A stretch of DNA of 64,000 nucleotides from Kutzneria buriramensis (GTDB lineage Bacteria > Actinomycetota > Actinomycetes > Mycobacteriales > Pseudonocardiaceae): NCBI RefSeq assembly GCF_003387475.1, contig NZ_QUNO01000013.1, forward strand, positions 62,001-126,000. The letters run 5' to 3'. Positions within the stretch are counted from its first letter, which is position 1; the number at the start of each line of letters is the position of its first letter. The notes beneath the pieces are model-generated. The model searched no databases. It was not told the DNA's origin and saw only the letters and a list, made by a program, of their open reading frames with translations. Both the position numbers and the translations under genes were made by a program. Of this stretch, positions 50,424 through 59,396 are shown one piece after another.

Positions 50424-51317
50424 TCAGCCGGTGTACACCGCCGCGCTGCCGTACAGCTGCTGCGTGAAGCTGGAGATGTACGTGTGGCGGTCGCTGCCGT
50501 CGAGGTTGTACGTCAGGTACACGCCGTAGCCCTGCGAAACGGTCTGCTTGGCCAGGCTGGCGGCGGTGCTGGTGGACGTCCCGCCGATCTCGACGGCGGC
50601 CGGCGACAGGTCGGCCTTCGGCAGCTTGATGGCCGGCACACCCCACGTCCCGTAGTACGGGTTCCAGGCGTAGTTGAACTTCGAGGTGATGTCGACGCCG
50701 CCGTAGGACAGGCTGCCCGCGGCCGGGCCGATGTTGTACAGCGAGATGAGCTTGTTCGGCATGTTCGCCCGCAGCGCCGAGACGAGGTAGACGAACGAGC
50801 TGGCGTTGGGCTGTCCGGTGCCGTTGTTGCCGTATTCGGCGTACTCGTCGTCGAAGTCGATGCCGTCGAGGCCGTACTTGGCGACGGCGTCGGACAGCTG
50901 CTTGGCGAACGCGGCCGCCGCCGCCTGGCTCGGGAAGTTGGCGAAGCCGGCGCCCTGGTGGTTGCCCAGGATCGACAGCATCACCTTGATGCCCTTGGCC
51001 TGCAGCGGCCGCACCTGGGTGGCCACGTTGTCCAGCACGCTCTGCACCTGGGGGTTGAAGTACAGGTAGGCCGACCGGGTTGACGTGTTGTAGTTGATGT
51101 TGGCGGCGAAGATCACGCCGATGTCGAAGACGTTGCCGCCCTTGGCCAACGCGTACTTGCCGACGTTGACCATGCTGTTGTTGTTGACCTCGATGTAGGC
51201 CACGGTGGTCGGCCCGGTCTTCGCGGGCGCCTTCGCCGCCGCGGCGGTGGCGCCGGTGATCGACAGGGCCGCCGCGGTCAGGAGCGCGAGCGCCGTGCCC
51301 AATCCGGATTTACTCAT
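50424..51317 (-). CDS. Secreted endo-beta-N-acetylglucosaminidase H (GH18)
   Basis: 297 residues. A signal peptide (ALALLTAAALSITGATAAAAKA) is followed by a mature chain that closely follows Streptomyces Endo H: KTGPTTVAYIEVNNNSMVNVGKYALA (shown in parts), VIFAANINYNTST, LLSILGNHQGAGFANFPSQ-like segment, AVAKYGLDGIDFDDEYAEYG with catalytic Asp and Glu near residue 154, and NYAWNPYYGTW. It cuts between the two GlcNAc residues of high-mannose N-glycans outside the cell. Start ATG 51317. It may supply glycans to the nearby ABC importer and GH20 enzyme. Confidence 0.95.
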   Translation of the reverse strand: MSKSGLGTALALLTAAALSITGATAAAAKAPAKTGPTTVAYIEVNNNSMVNVGKYALAKGGNVFDIGVIFAANINYNTSTRSAYLYFNPQVQSVLDNVATQVRPLQAKGIKVMLSILGNHQGAGFANFPSQAAAAAFAKQLSDAVAKYGLDGIDFDDEYAEYGNNGTGQPNASSFVYLVSALRANMPNKLISLYNIGPAAGSLSYGGVDITSKFNYAWNPYYGTWGVPAIKLPKADLSPAAVEIGGTSTSTAASLAKQTVSQGYGVYLTYNLDGSDRHTYISSFTQQLYGSAAVYTG

Positions 51318-51539
51318 CGGAGATCGAACCCCCAACGGGTGAGGTGGCAGGGATATTCGCGCAATCTACGGCCCATAACCGCCCACGCGCCGTGCTCCAG
51401 CCGAGCGAAATCCGACGATTTTTCGATTACGCGATAACACTTGACCGAATTCCTTATGACAATTCCGGACAACGTTGCGCCGGACGCACTCGATCCGGCG
51501 GTGTTTGCGCGCTCGACTCGCCGACCTGCTCCGACCGTG

Positions 51540-51558
51540 CTATAAACGGAGTGTATAG
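51540..51558. promoter_or_regulatory. Palindrome before the FtsX-like permease
   Basis: CTATA, spacer AACGGAGTG, TATAG, 22 nt upstream of the GTG start. It resembles the site before the glycosyltransferase at 25231 (both have TATA arms around CGGAGT), so one regulator of PadR type could bind both. Confidence 0.45.
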
Positions 51559-51580
51559 TTGGGAAAGTGGAGGCGAACCG

Positions 51581-53845
51581 GTGAGGTGGCTGCACGACTT
51601 CGGCCTCGGGGTGCGGCTGGCCGTCGGGGGCGGCCGGACCTCGTGGTCGCGAGTGGTTCTCGGCACGATCGGCATCGGTCTCGCCACCACTGTGCTGCTG
51701 CTGTTCGCGTCGGTCGGCCACATGCTGGGCAACGCCAATGCGCGCATCGCCGCGCGCACGCCGAGCACCGTTCCGATCGCCGGCAAGCACCCCACGCAGC
51801 TCTTCTACGACGACATGTCGTTCCACGGCGTCTCGATCAACGGCAATTACCTGCACGGCACCGCGCCGGACTCGCCGGTCCCGCCCGGCCTGAGCACGCT
51901 GCCCGGCCCGAACGAGGTCGCGGTCTCCCCCGCCCTCGCCGACCTGCTGCGCACGCAGCCGAACCTGCGCCCCCGCTTCCCGCAGAAGATCGTCGGCACG
52001 ATCGGCGACGCCGGCCTGCGCGGACCGGCCGAGCTCATGTTCTACGCCGGCACCGATCCGCTGCCGGACACCGGCCCCGGCCTGTCCGCGCCGCAGCGGG
52101 TCTACGCCTTCGGCGCGCCCAGCGGCTCGCGCCTGGACGATCCGACGCTGCTGGTGGTGGCGATCCTCGGCGGGGTCGCGGTGCTCATCCCGATCCTGAT
52201 CTTCGTCTCGGTGAGCAGCCGCATCGCCGGCGCGCAGCGCGACCGGCGGCTGGCCGCGCTGCGGCTGGTCGGTTCGAGCGACCGTCAGGTCCGCCGCGTC
52301 GCCGCGGCCGAGTCGCTGGTCGGCGCGGCCGCCGGCCTCGCGGTGGGCGCGTTGGCGTTCCTCGGTCTACGGCAGCTGGCGCCGCAGTTCGATCTTCTCG
52401 GGTGGAGCACGTTCGTCACCGACGTGGTGCCGTCGGCGTCGCTGGTGGTGGTGATCGTCCTGCTGGTGCCGGCGCTGGCCGTCGGCACCGTGCTGTTCGC
52501 GCTGCGGCGGGTGATCATCGAGCCGCTCGGCGTCGTCCGGGAGTCCAGGCCGATCCGCCGGCAGCTGTGGTGGCGGCTCGGGCTCATCGTGGTCGGCATC
52601 GGCCTGCTGCTGGTGGCCAAGCCCTTCGCCCAGCAGTTCTCGGACGCGTGGATCACGCTGATCGTCGTCGGCGCCTCGTCGCTGCTGATCGGCGTGCCGG
52701 CGATCCTGCCGTGGCTGATCGAACGCGTCGTGGACCGCGTGCACGGCGGCGCCCCGTCCTGGCAGCTGGCCATCCGCCGGCTGCAGCTCGACAGCGGCAC
52801 GCCGGCCCGTGTGGTCAGCGGCATCGCGGTGGTGCTGGCCAGCGCTGTGTCGTTGCAGCTCATGCTGCTCGCGACCTCCGGTCAGAACTACCAGCCCCCG
52901 GCGAACGGCTGGGTCACCGTCGACACGACCCCGGCCGCCGCCGATCGCGTCGCCGCCGACCTGGCCAAGGTGCCGGCGGCGAAGCAGGTCGGCATGGTGC
53001 AGCTGGTCAGCGCGCTCGATGCCGACGGGGACCGCCACACCATCGCCGTCGCCTCGTGCACGGCCATCGAAGGCATCCTCGACGTACACGGCTGCCGCGA
53101 CGGCGACGGCTACGTCGGTACCTACGCGAAAGGTTCCAACTACGCCAAGGCCGGGCAGGTATGGAGCCTCGTCAACGCGCACGGCCCGTCCACGCCCGTC
53201 GCGACGTACCGGGTGCCGGGCGACCTCACGCCCGCCACGCAGCGGATCAGCCCGCTCGGCGACGTGGTGCTCACCCCGGCCGCCGCGGCGTCGTTGACGC
53301 TGCCCACGGATCGGGACGTGCAGGCCTGGGTGCTCACCGATCCGACCCAGGCCGGTGCCACCGACCAGATCGCCACCGGCCTCGGCGACCTCACGTGGCA
53401 GGTTTTCATCGGGCTCAGCGGCGCCGACCAGCTCAGCGGCAACCAGCAGGCGTACGCGACGATCCGCAACGCGCTGCTGACCGCCTCGCTGTTCACCCTG
53501 CTGCTGGCCGGCGTGAGCATGCTTGTGCTGGCGTTGGAGCAGATCCGCGAACGCCGCCGGCCGCTGGCCATGCTCGCCGCCGCCGGCGTGCCGCGGTCGA
53601 CGCTGGCCCGCTCGCTGCTGTGGCAGACCGCCGTGCCGGTCGCACTTGCCGTGGTGGTCGCCGTCGGCATCGGGATCGGCATCGCCGGGCTGGTCATCCG
53701 CATGGTCGACCTGCCGCTACGGGTGGACTGGCCGACCATAGGCGTCTTCGCCGCGGCCGCCGTGGCGCTGGTGTTCGCCGTGACCGCGCTGACCCTGCCG
53801 GCGCTGCGCGGCGCCACCCGGCTGGCCGCCATGCGTACCGAGTGA
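51581..53845 (+). CDS. FtsX-family ABC permease, two FtsX modules, no ATPase partner
   Basis: 754 residues. GTG 51581 follows GTGGAGGCG; longer in-frame starts lie in the divergent promoter region. An N-terminal membrane segment (VVLGTIGIGLATTVLLLFASVG) is followed by an outside domain, then segments near 190-330 (SSRIAGAQRDRRLAALRLVGSS, the FtsX coupling region) and a second FtsX module at the C-terminus (LEQIRERRRPLAMLAAAGVPRS). Such permeases are usually encoded beside their ATPase and often export peptides or lipoproteins or resist antimicrobial peptides. Here no ATPase gene adjoins, so the partner must be encoded elsewhere or has been lost. Confidence 0.88.
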   Translation: MRWLHDFGLGVRLAVGGGRTSWSRVVLGTIGIGLATTVLLLFASVGHMLGNANARIAARTPSTVPIAGKHPTQLFYDDMSFHGVSINGNYLHGTAPDSPVPPGLSTLPGPNEVAVSPALADLLRTQPNLRPRFPQKIVGTIGDAGLRGPAELMFYAGTDPLPDTGPGLSAPQRVYAFGAPSGSRLDDPTLLVVAILGGVAVLIPILIFVSVSSRIAGAQRDRRLAALRLVGSSDRQVRRVAAAESLVGAAAGLAVGALAFLGLRQLAPQFDLLGWSTFVTDVVPSASLVVVIVLLVPALAVGTVLFALRRVIIEPLGVVRESRPIRRQLWWRLGLIVVGIGLLLVAKPFAQQFSDAWITLIVVGASSLLIGVPAILPWLIERVVDRVHGGAPSWQLAIRRLQLDSGTPARVVSGIAVVLASAVSLQLMLLATSGQNYQPPANGWVTVDTTPAAADRVAADLAKVPAAKQVGMVQLVSALDADGDRHTIAVASCTAIEGILDVHGCRDGDGYVGTYAKGSNYAKAGQVWSLVNAHGPSTPVATYRVPGDLTPATQRISPLGDVVLTPAAAASLTLPTDRDVQAWVLTDPTQAGATDQIATGLGDLTWQVFIGLSGADQLSGNQQAYATIRNALLTASLFTLLLAGVSMLVLALEQIRERRRPLAMLAAAGVPRSTLARSLLWQTAVPVALAVVVAVGIGIGIAGLVIRMVDLPLRVDWPTIGVFAAAAVALVFAVTALTLPALRGATRLAAMRTE

Positions 53846-53847
53846 GG

Positions 53848-54552
53848 CTAGAAAGTCCCGGCGAGAAAAGCCTTTCGCACGTCCGGTTCGAACTTCTCGA
53901 TGGCGTAGCGGAGCATCGTGCGCGGCATCGTCGTCTGGTGCCGGGCCAGCCAGCCCAGCTCGGCGTCGCGGTCGCGGATGCCGACCTCGCGCAGCATCCA
54001 GCCGACGGCCTTGTGGATCAGGTCGTGCGGGTCGCCGACGAGCCGGTCGGCGATGCGGAGCGTCCAGGCGTGGTCGTCGCGGCGGATGAAGGCAAACGTG
54101 GCGATGATCGCGATCCGGCGCTCCCACAGCGACGCCGACCCGGCCAGGTCGTCGAGCAGTGACCGGTCGCGGTCCAGCAGCCACTCCCCCAGCAGCTGGG
54201 ACGCGGACGAGTCGACCAGGTCCCAGTTGTTCACGAAGGCCGTGTGCGCCAGGTAGAAGTCGACGATCCCGCGGCGCGCGACGTCGTCGGCCTTGGCGAA
54301 CTTCAGCACGAGGATGAACAGGGCGGTCAGGCGTTCCTCGTGGGCGCCGGTGGTCAGCAGGACCTCGATCTGGGGCAGGTCGAGGGTCGCGAACCGGCGG
54401 GCGACGCGGCGCTGATCGGGCACGGTGACGCCGAGGAAGCGGTCGCCCTCCCCGTAGCCGCCGGGCACGGCGCGGAGGTACTTCGCCTTCTCGTCGACCT
54501 TGCCGGGGTCAGCGACCGCCGCGAGGGCCGCCGAGACGTCCGATGCCTGCAT
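53848..54552 (-). CDS. AlkD-like DNA glycosylase (DNA alkylation repair)
   Basis: 234 residues of HEAT-like helices: GVTVPDQRRVARRFATLDLPQIEVLL, AHEERLTALFILVLKFAKAD, DLVDSSASQLLGEWL, WERRIAIIATFAFIRRDD, DLIHKAVGWMLREVGIRD and QTTMPRTMLRYAIEKF. AlkD removes alkylated purines from DNA; the conserved Trp, Asp and Arg region (NNWDLVDSSA, WERRIA, AVGWMLRE) is present. Start ATG 54552. It lies 9 nt after the stop of a 2OG oxygenase, likely in one operon. Confidence 0.92.
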   Translation of the reverse strand: MQASDVSAALAAVADPGKVDEKAKYLRAVPGGYGEGDRFLGVTVPDQRRVARRFATLDLPQIEVLLTTGAHEERLTALFILVLKFAKADDVARRGIVDFYLAHTAFVNNWDLVDSSASQLLGEWLLDRDRSLLDDLAGSASLWERRIAIIATFAFIRRDDHAWTLRIADRLVGDPHDLIHKAVGWMLREVGIRDRDAELGWLARHQTTMPRTMLRYAIEKFEPDVRKAFLAGTF

Positions 54553-54561
54553 GACACGAAC

Positions 54562-55275
54562 TTAGCTGGCGTCGTGGAACACCAGGCCCAGGGTGTGCCG
54601 CCGGCCTTCCCGCACTGCCGAAACACCGTGCCGCACCGGCGCCGCCGACCATCCCCGAGCCGACCGCACCGGACGGTCCCGGGTGGTGAACACCAGCCCG
54701 TGTCCCTGGGGGATGAGCGTCGCCGTCGCCCGTGACTGCGCCCGCGGTCGCTGCTCGACGAGCAGGAACTCGCCACCCGTGTGGTCGACGCCGGGATCGT
54801 TGAGGTTGATCACGACCTGCAGCGGGAAGACCTTGTCTCCGTACAGGTCGCGGTGCAGCGCGTTCCAGCCGCCGGCCTCGTAGCGCAGCAGGATCGGCGT
54901 CGGGCGGGTCTGTCCGGCCTCGTGGCAGATCCGCAGCCACTCGTCCAGCGTGTCCGGCCACTCCGCCTCGCGGCCGAGCCGCGCGTGCCAGTCGCGCGCG
55001 ACGGGCAGCAGCCGTGGGTACAGCGCCTGCCGCAGCTGCTCGACCGGCTCGGGGAACGGCGCGGCGAAGTAGCGGTAGTCGCCGTTGTCGCCGAACCGGT
55101 GCCGGCGCAGGTTCACCGTCGCCCGGAAGCGTTCGGTGGCGTCCCACAGCGCGGCGATCTTGGCACACTCGGCCGGGGTGAGCAGCTGCGGCAGCAGGGC
55201 GCAGCCGTAGTCGTCGAGTTCGGCGGCCACCGCGGCCCAGTCGGCCGCGGCGACGCGCTTGTCGTACTTGGTCAC
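54562..55275 (-). CDS. 2-oxoglutarate/Fe(II) oxygenase
   Basis: About 237 residues. The iron and 2OG ligands are visible: HRDLYGD (His, Asp near residue 145), a distal His in PVRHGVS near 215 and Arg in GRRHTLG. GGEFLLVEQRPRAQS is typical of prolyl-hydroxylase/DUF2086-type members. The GTG at 55275 (VTKYDKRVAAADW) is preferred because family members begin there; an ATG at 55386 adds 37 residues of weak character and overlaps the divergent gene's start codon. It is co-transcribed with the AlkD-like gene, so a DNA- or RNA-related oxidation is imaginable, though the domain type also fits small-molecule or protein hydroxylation. Confidence 0.85.
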   Translation of the reverse strand: MTKYDKRVAAADWAAVAAELDDYGCALLPQLLTPAECAKIAALWDATERFRATVNLRRHRFGDNGDYRYFAAPFPEPVEQLRQALYPRLLPVARDWHARLGREAEWPDTLDEWLRICHEAGQTRPTPILLRYEAGGWNALHRDLYGDKVFPLQVVINLNDPGVDHTGGEFLLVEQRPRAQSRATATLIPQGHGLVFTTRDRPVRSARGWSAAPVRHGVSAVREGRRHTLGLVFHDAS

Positions 55276-55384
55276 GTCCCCAGACTGCCGCCGCACCTTG
55301 CCGAACGCTGGCGGGAATCCGCTGTCGAGTTCGGCCGCCGCCGCTCGTCCTCGGTATGAAGTGTCGCCGAGAAAGGTATGAATC

Positions 55385-55951
55385 ATGAATGTTATGGACC
55401 TGTACGGCCGGGCCCAGGACGGGTTCGACACGGTGCTGGCCGGGGTCGGCCCGGACCAGTGGGACGCGCCGTCGGAGTGCGCGGAGTGGTCGGTGCGGGA
55501 CGTCGCGGGCCACCTGATCTGGGGCCAGCGGCAGCTGCGCGCGTGGGCGACCGGCGACCACTACGCCGAGCAGGGCGGGCCCGGCTCGGCGCACCCCGCC
55601 GTGGTGATCGACGGCGACCCGCTGACGACCTGGCGGGCGGCCCGCGAGGCGGCGACCGTCGAGCTGTCCGAGGCGGTGCTGGCCAGGCCCACCACCGTCC
55701 CGGGCATCGGCGAGGTGCCGCTGATGGCGCTGGTGACGTTGCTGGTCACCGACACCGTCACCCATACGTGGGATATCGGGCACGCGATCGGCGCGGACGT
55801 GAGGCTCGAGCCGGAGGCGGTGACGGTGGCGTTCGAGTGGTCGCGCCGGAACGCCATGCGGCGGCCGGGCTTCTTCGGCCCGGAGCTGCCGGCGCCTGAC
55901 GACGCCGACGAGCAGGCCCGGATGCTGGCGTTCCTGGGGCGCAAGCCCTAA
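55385..55951 (+). CDS. TIGR03086-type DinB/MDMPI-like protein
   Basis: 188 residues. The metal-binding helix pattern includes [25 protein letters not shown] and [14 protein letters not shown], which carry the three His of the mycothiol-dependent family. ATG 55385 ([10 protein letters not shown]) or ATG 55394. Its start codon shares bases with the alternative ATG of the divergent 2OG gene. The 3' end overlaps the convergent sigma-factor gene by 4 nt. Confidence 0.86.
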   Translation: MNVMDLYGRAQDGFDTVLAGVGPDQWDAPSECAEWSVRDVAGHLIWGQRQLRAWATGDHYAEQGGPGSAHPAVVIDGDPLTTWRAAREAATVELSEAVLARPTTVPGIGEVPLMALVTLLVTDTVTHTWDIGHAIGADVRLEPEAVTVAFEWSRRNAMRRPGFFGPELPAPDDADEQARMLAFLGRKP

Positions 55952-57126
55952 CCGAGGTCGCGCAGACGGCCGGCGAGGAAGCGGCGGTCGGCGGGGCTCG
56001 CGGCGAGCTCGTGCGCGCGCCGGTACGCCGCCGCCGCTTCCTCCTTGCGGTCCAGGCGACGCAACAGGTCCGCGCGGGCGGCGTGCCACAAGTGGTAGCC
56101 GTCCAGGCCGGGGATCTCGTCGATCAGCGCCAGACCGTCACCAGGCCCGAACGCCATCGCCACGGCGACCGCCCGATTCAACGCCACCACCGGCGACGGC
56201 GACAGCGCCAGCAACTGGTCATACAGGCCGACAATGCCGGCCCAGTCCGTCTCACCAGGCGACGCGTGCAGCGCGGCGATCGCCGCCTGGAGTTGGTACG
56301 GGCCGACCCGGCCGACCCGCAACGCCCGGTCCAGAACGCCCACGGCCTCGGCGATCTCGTCGGCGTCCCAACGGGACCGGTCCTGATCCTCCAGCAGCAC
56401 GACGTCTCCGGCGGCGTCGAAGCGGGCGTTGCGGCGAGAATCGTGCAGCAGCAGCAACGCCACCAGGCCCAGGGTCTCGGGCTGGTCGGGCATCAACGCG
56501 GCGACCAGCTTGCCGAGGCGGATCGCCTCCTCGCACAGGGCGTGCTCGGCGGTGTAGCCGCGAGTGAAGATCAGGTACACCACCGCGAGCACGCCGTCGA
56601 GGCGCTCGGGCAGCAAGTGGTCGGCGGGCACGGCCAGGCTGATGCCGGCGTCGCGGATCTTGCGCTTGGCCCGCACCAGCCGCTGCGCCAGCGTCGCCTC
56701 GCCGATCAGGAACATGCGGGCGATCTGCGCGGCGGTGAGCCCGGCGACCGCCTGCAACGTCAGCGCCACCCGCGCGTCCTCGGCCAGCGCCGGGTGGCAG
56801 CAGGTGAAGATCAGGCTCAGGCGCTCGTCACCGACGTTGAGCAGGCGATCCTCGTCCACTTCGACAATGGCAGGTGGCGGGTCGAGCTGGGCGAGCTTCT
56901 CCCGTCCGAGCCGGGCCCGCCGCAGCCGGTCGATCGCACTGTTACGGGCGGCCGTCAGCAACCACGCCACCGGGTCGTCCGGCGGCGCGGCGCCCCACTT
57001 GGCCAATGCCGACGCGCACGCGTCCTGCAACGCCTCTTCGGCCAGCTCGAAATCGCCGAGCACGCGGATCAACGCCGCCAGCATCCGGGTCCGGTCCTCG
57101 CGGTAGACCCGCTGGAGCACGGTCAT
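55948..57126 (-). CDS. ECF sigma factor with C-terminal TPR-like extension (ECF42/SigJ type)
   Basis: 392 residues. Sigma region 2 ([20 protein letters not shown]...[11 protein letters not shown]) and region 4 ([39 protein letters not shown] in two parts) are followed by a DUF6596 helical extension of about 220 residues ([41 protein letters not shown]). This is the ECF42 class, known to be paired with YCII/DGPF proteins rather than anti-sigma factors. ATG 57126 overlaps the YCII gene stop (ATGA), which fits that pairing. Confidence 0.93.
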   Translation of the reverse strand: MTVLQRVYREDRTRMLAALIRVLGDFELAEEALQDACASALAKWGAAPPDDPVAWLLTAARNSAIDRLRRARLGREKLAQLDPPPAIVEVDEDRLLNVGDERLSLIFTCCHPALAEDARVALTLQAVAGLTAAQIARMFLIGEATLAQRLVRAKRKIRDAGISLAVPADHLLPERLDGVLAVVYLIFTRGYTAEHALCEEAIRLGKLVAALMPDQPETLGLVALLLLHDSRRNARFDAAGDVVLLEDQDRSRWDADEIAEAVGVLDRALRVGRVGPYQLQAAIAALHASPGETDWAGIVGLYDQLLALSPSPVVALNRAVAVAMAFGPGDGLALIDEIPGLDGYHLWHAARADLLRRLDRKEEAAAAYRRAHELAASPADRRFLAGRLRDLG

Positions 57127-57488
57127 GCGCGCCGGTGGTCCAGGCCCGGCACGCCGGCGACCGGCCGCACCTCGATCGAGCCGGTTTCCGCCATCGGGCA
57201 CAGCGCTGCCAGCTCCAGCGCCTCGTCCAGGTCACGGCAGTCGAACACGTAGACGCCGCCGAGGTGCTCGTGGGTCTCGGCGTACGGGCCGTCGGTGATC
57301 AGCGTGCGGCCCTCGCGGACACTGACCGTGGTCGCGGTGTGCTCGCCCTGCAACGGATGCCCGTAGACGAAGGCGCCTCGCCGACGGCACTCGTCGGCGA
57401 AGGCGTTCACCCTGGCCAGCGCCTCGGCGAAGCCCGGATCGCCGGGTTCGGGCCGCTCGCAGTCGTAGATAAGCAGCATGTACAGCAC
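57123..57488 (-). CDS. YCII/DGPF-domain partner of the ECF sigma factor
   Basis: About 121 residues, [15 protein letters not shown] at the start and a [23 protein letters not shown] core, the DGPF/YCII signature. GTG 57488 is preferred (family members begin with a strand like kYLLLIY); ATG 57512 adds 8 residues and overlaps the divergent start. It overlaps the sigma-factor gene by 4 nt and may modulate it. Confidence 0.88.
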   Translation of the reverse strand: MLYMLLIYDCERPEPGDPGFAEALARVNAFADECRRRGAFVYGHPLQGEHTATTVSVREGRTLITDGPYAETHEHLGGVYVFDCRDLDEALELAALCPMAETGSIEVRPVAGVPGLDHRRA

Positions 57489-57510
57489 GGCGTCAGTATT
57501 GTCGGCGTCC

Positions 57511-57861
57511 ATGATTACCGCCGTTCACACCCTGGTGTACGCCACCGACGCGGACGCCGCCCGCGCCTTCTTCCGCGACGTGCTGGAGTGGCCGAACGTG
57601 GACGCCCACGACGGCTGGCTGATCTTCCGGACCGGACCGTCCGAGCTGGGCGTGCACCCCGCCGACGGGGCGCCGAGCCACGAGATCTCGCTGATGTGCG
57701 ACGACCTCGACGCCACCATGGCCGAGCTGGCCGCCAAGGGCGCAGAGTTCACCGGCGAGCCCGAGGCCCGGGCGTTCGGCCGCACGGTGGCCATGAAGGT
57801 GCCCGGCGCCGGCGACATCCTGCTCTACCAGCCGCGGCACCCCGTCGCCTACGACCTCTGA
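57511..57861 (+). CDS. VOC/glyoxalase-fold protein
   Basis: 116 residues, ATG 57511. Two beta-alpha-beta units: TAVHTLVYATDADAARAFFRDVLEW and ISLMCDDLDATMAELAAKGAEF, ending in ILLYQPRHP. It is of the type that binds a metal and a small substrate or antibiotic; the substrate is unknown. The 3' end overlaps the MFS gene by 13 nt. Confidence 0.87.
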   Translation: MITAVHTLVYATDADAARAFFRDVLEWPNVDAHDGWLIFRTGPSELGVHPADGAPSHEISLMCDDLDATMAELAAKGAEFTGEPEARAFGRTVAMKVPGAGDILLYQPRHPVAYDL

Positions 57862-59198
57862 TCGCTCCGGCGGCTGACCACGAGCCCACCGAGCAGCGCC
57901 AGCGCGACGAGCAGCGCGTTGAGCGGCGTCCAACCGGCGGTCGGCCCCAGCGCGGCCACCAGCACCCCGCCGAGTCCGATGAGGATGGACTGTCCGAACA
58001 GGTCGGACATTTGCAGCGCCGCCGAGTTGAAGCCGCGCTCGGCCGCCGGGGACAGGTTCAGCACCAGCACGGACACGCTGGATGTGCCCAGCCCCATGCC
58101 GAAACCGGCGAGGATCCACGCCGGCGCGGCCACCCACGGCGGTCCCCAGGCCGGCGCGACGAGGGTCACCAGCCCCACGCCGGCGGCGATGGCGAGAAAG
58201 CCCCACCGCACGAACCGAGCAGGGCTCAGTTCGGGATATCTCGGCTGCAACCAGGATCCGACCGCCCATCCCAGGGCGGCCGTCGTCAGCGGCACGCCCG
58301 CCCAGGCCGGGCTGAAGCCGTGAACCTGTTGCAGCACAAGGGGTAAGAACGCCTCACTGCCCATGAACGCCGCAGACATCAGGCCTCGTGCCAGCACCGC
58401 GCTGGGCAGGCCGATGCGGGCGCGCAGGGTTCCGCGCGGCAGCAACACCAGCACCCCGGGCACGAGTGCGGCCGCCCCGAGCAGGGCAGCCCCGAGGCCG
58501 GCGCCGCTCGGGTGGTCGCCGGCCCAGCTCAGCACGGCCAGCCCGATCGCGGCCGCGACGGCGGCGGCCGTCAACCCGCGCCGATGCGGTTCCGTCGCCG
58601 GCGGTTCGAACGCCGGCAGCCGGCGCAGCACGATCAGCACCAGGCCCCAGCCGACCAGAACCAGCGGGGCCAGGCCGAGGAAGATCCACCGCCAGCTCAG
58701 GTACTGCGCGAGCAGGCCCGCGACGGTCGGACCGACCAGCGACGGCACCACCCAGGCCGTGGCGAACGCGCCGAAGACCACGGGCCGGTGGCGCTCCGGG
58801 TACACCTGCGCGACCAGCACGTAGAGGCCGACCATCTCCACGCCGCCGCCGAAGCCCTGCAACGCCCGCCCCACCAGCAGCTGGGTCATGCCCTGGGCGA
58901 CGCCGGCGACCAGCAGGCCCACCGCGAACATCGCCGGCCCGACCGTCAACGCCGGTGTCGGGCCGCGACGGTCGCACAGCCGGCCGCCGACCACGTTCCC
59001 CACCACCTGGGCGGCCAGGAACATGGTGAACGGCCACGAGTACAGCTCCTCGCCGTGCAGGTCGTGCACCAGCGTGGGCAGCGCCGTGGTGACGCCCATC
59101 GACTCGAACGCCGACAGCGTCACCAGCATCAGCAGGCCGACGGTCGCCGCCCGCCGATCCGGCGCCCACAGCGCGCTCTTCCCGGTCACCACGGTCAC
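57849..59198 (-). CDS. MFS exporter (DHA2-like)
   Basis: About 449 residues and 14 hydrophobic segments. Motif A-like GGRLCDRRGPTPAL near residue 75 and the TM5 motif WVVPSLVGPTVAGLL near 150 (G-x-x-x-G-P) point to a drug:H+ antiporter. GTG 59198 is chosen; a longer ATG start at 59270 is possible. It is divergent from the LtrA/Vgb operon, where the second gene is a drug-inactivating type enzyme. Confidence 0.88.
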   Translation of the reverse strand: MTVVTGKSALWAPDRRAATVGLLMLVTLSAFESMGVTTALPTLVHDLHGEELYSWPFTMFLAAQVVGNVVGGRLCDRRGPTPALTVGPAMFAVGLLVAGVAQGMTQLLVGRALQGFGGGVEMVGLYVLVAQVYPERHRPVVFGAFATAWVVPSLVGPTVAGLLAQYLSWRWIFLGLAPLVLVGWGLVLIVLRRLPAFEPPATEPHRRGLTAAAVAAAIGLAVLSWAGDHPSGAGLGAALLGAAALVPGVLVLLPRGTLRARIGLPSAVLARGLMSAAFMGSEAFLPLVLQQVHGFSPAWAGVPLTTAALGWAVGSWLQPRYPELSPARFVRWGFLAIAAGVGLVTLVAPAWGPPWVAAPAWILAGFGMGLGTSSVSVLVLNLSPAAERGFNSAALQMSDLFGQSILIGLGGVLVAALGPTAGWTPLNALLVALALLGGLVVSRRSDQRS

Positions 59199-59272
59199 AC
59201 CGACAGCCTGCAACCTCAGGTGCGCTGGAGGTCCAGTCCGGCCCTCGACGACCGGATCGGCACGCGCCAATC

Positions 59273-59314
59273 GTCACGAACACGCTTGCCCCGTGACCGC
59301 GGCAACTTCGTGAC
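59273..59314. promoter_or_regulatory. Inverted GTCACGAA / TTCGTGAC pair
   Basis: Perfect 8-bp arms (59273-59280 and 59307-59314) separated by 26 nt in the divergent region between the MFS and LtrA-like genes. A candidate operator; the spacing is long for a single dimer. Confidence 0.35.
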
Positions 59315-59396
59315 AACCGGGCTGTTGGCGGCCGGCGCGGCGGGCGCGGCACGGGTTAGCGACGGGAATGCGCGCGGGGTGATCTATCTTCCGGGC

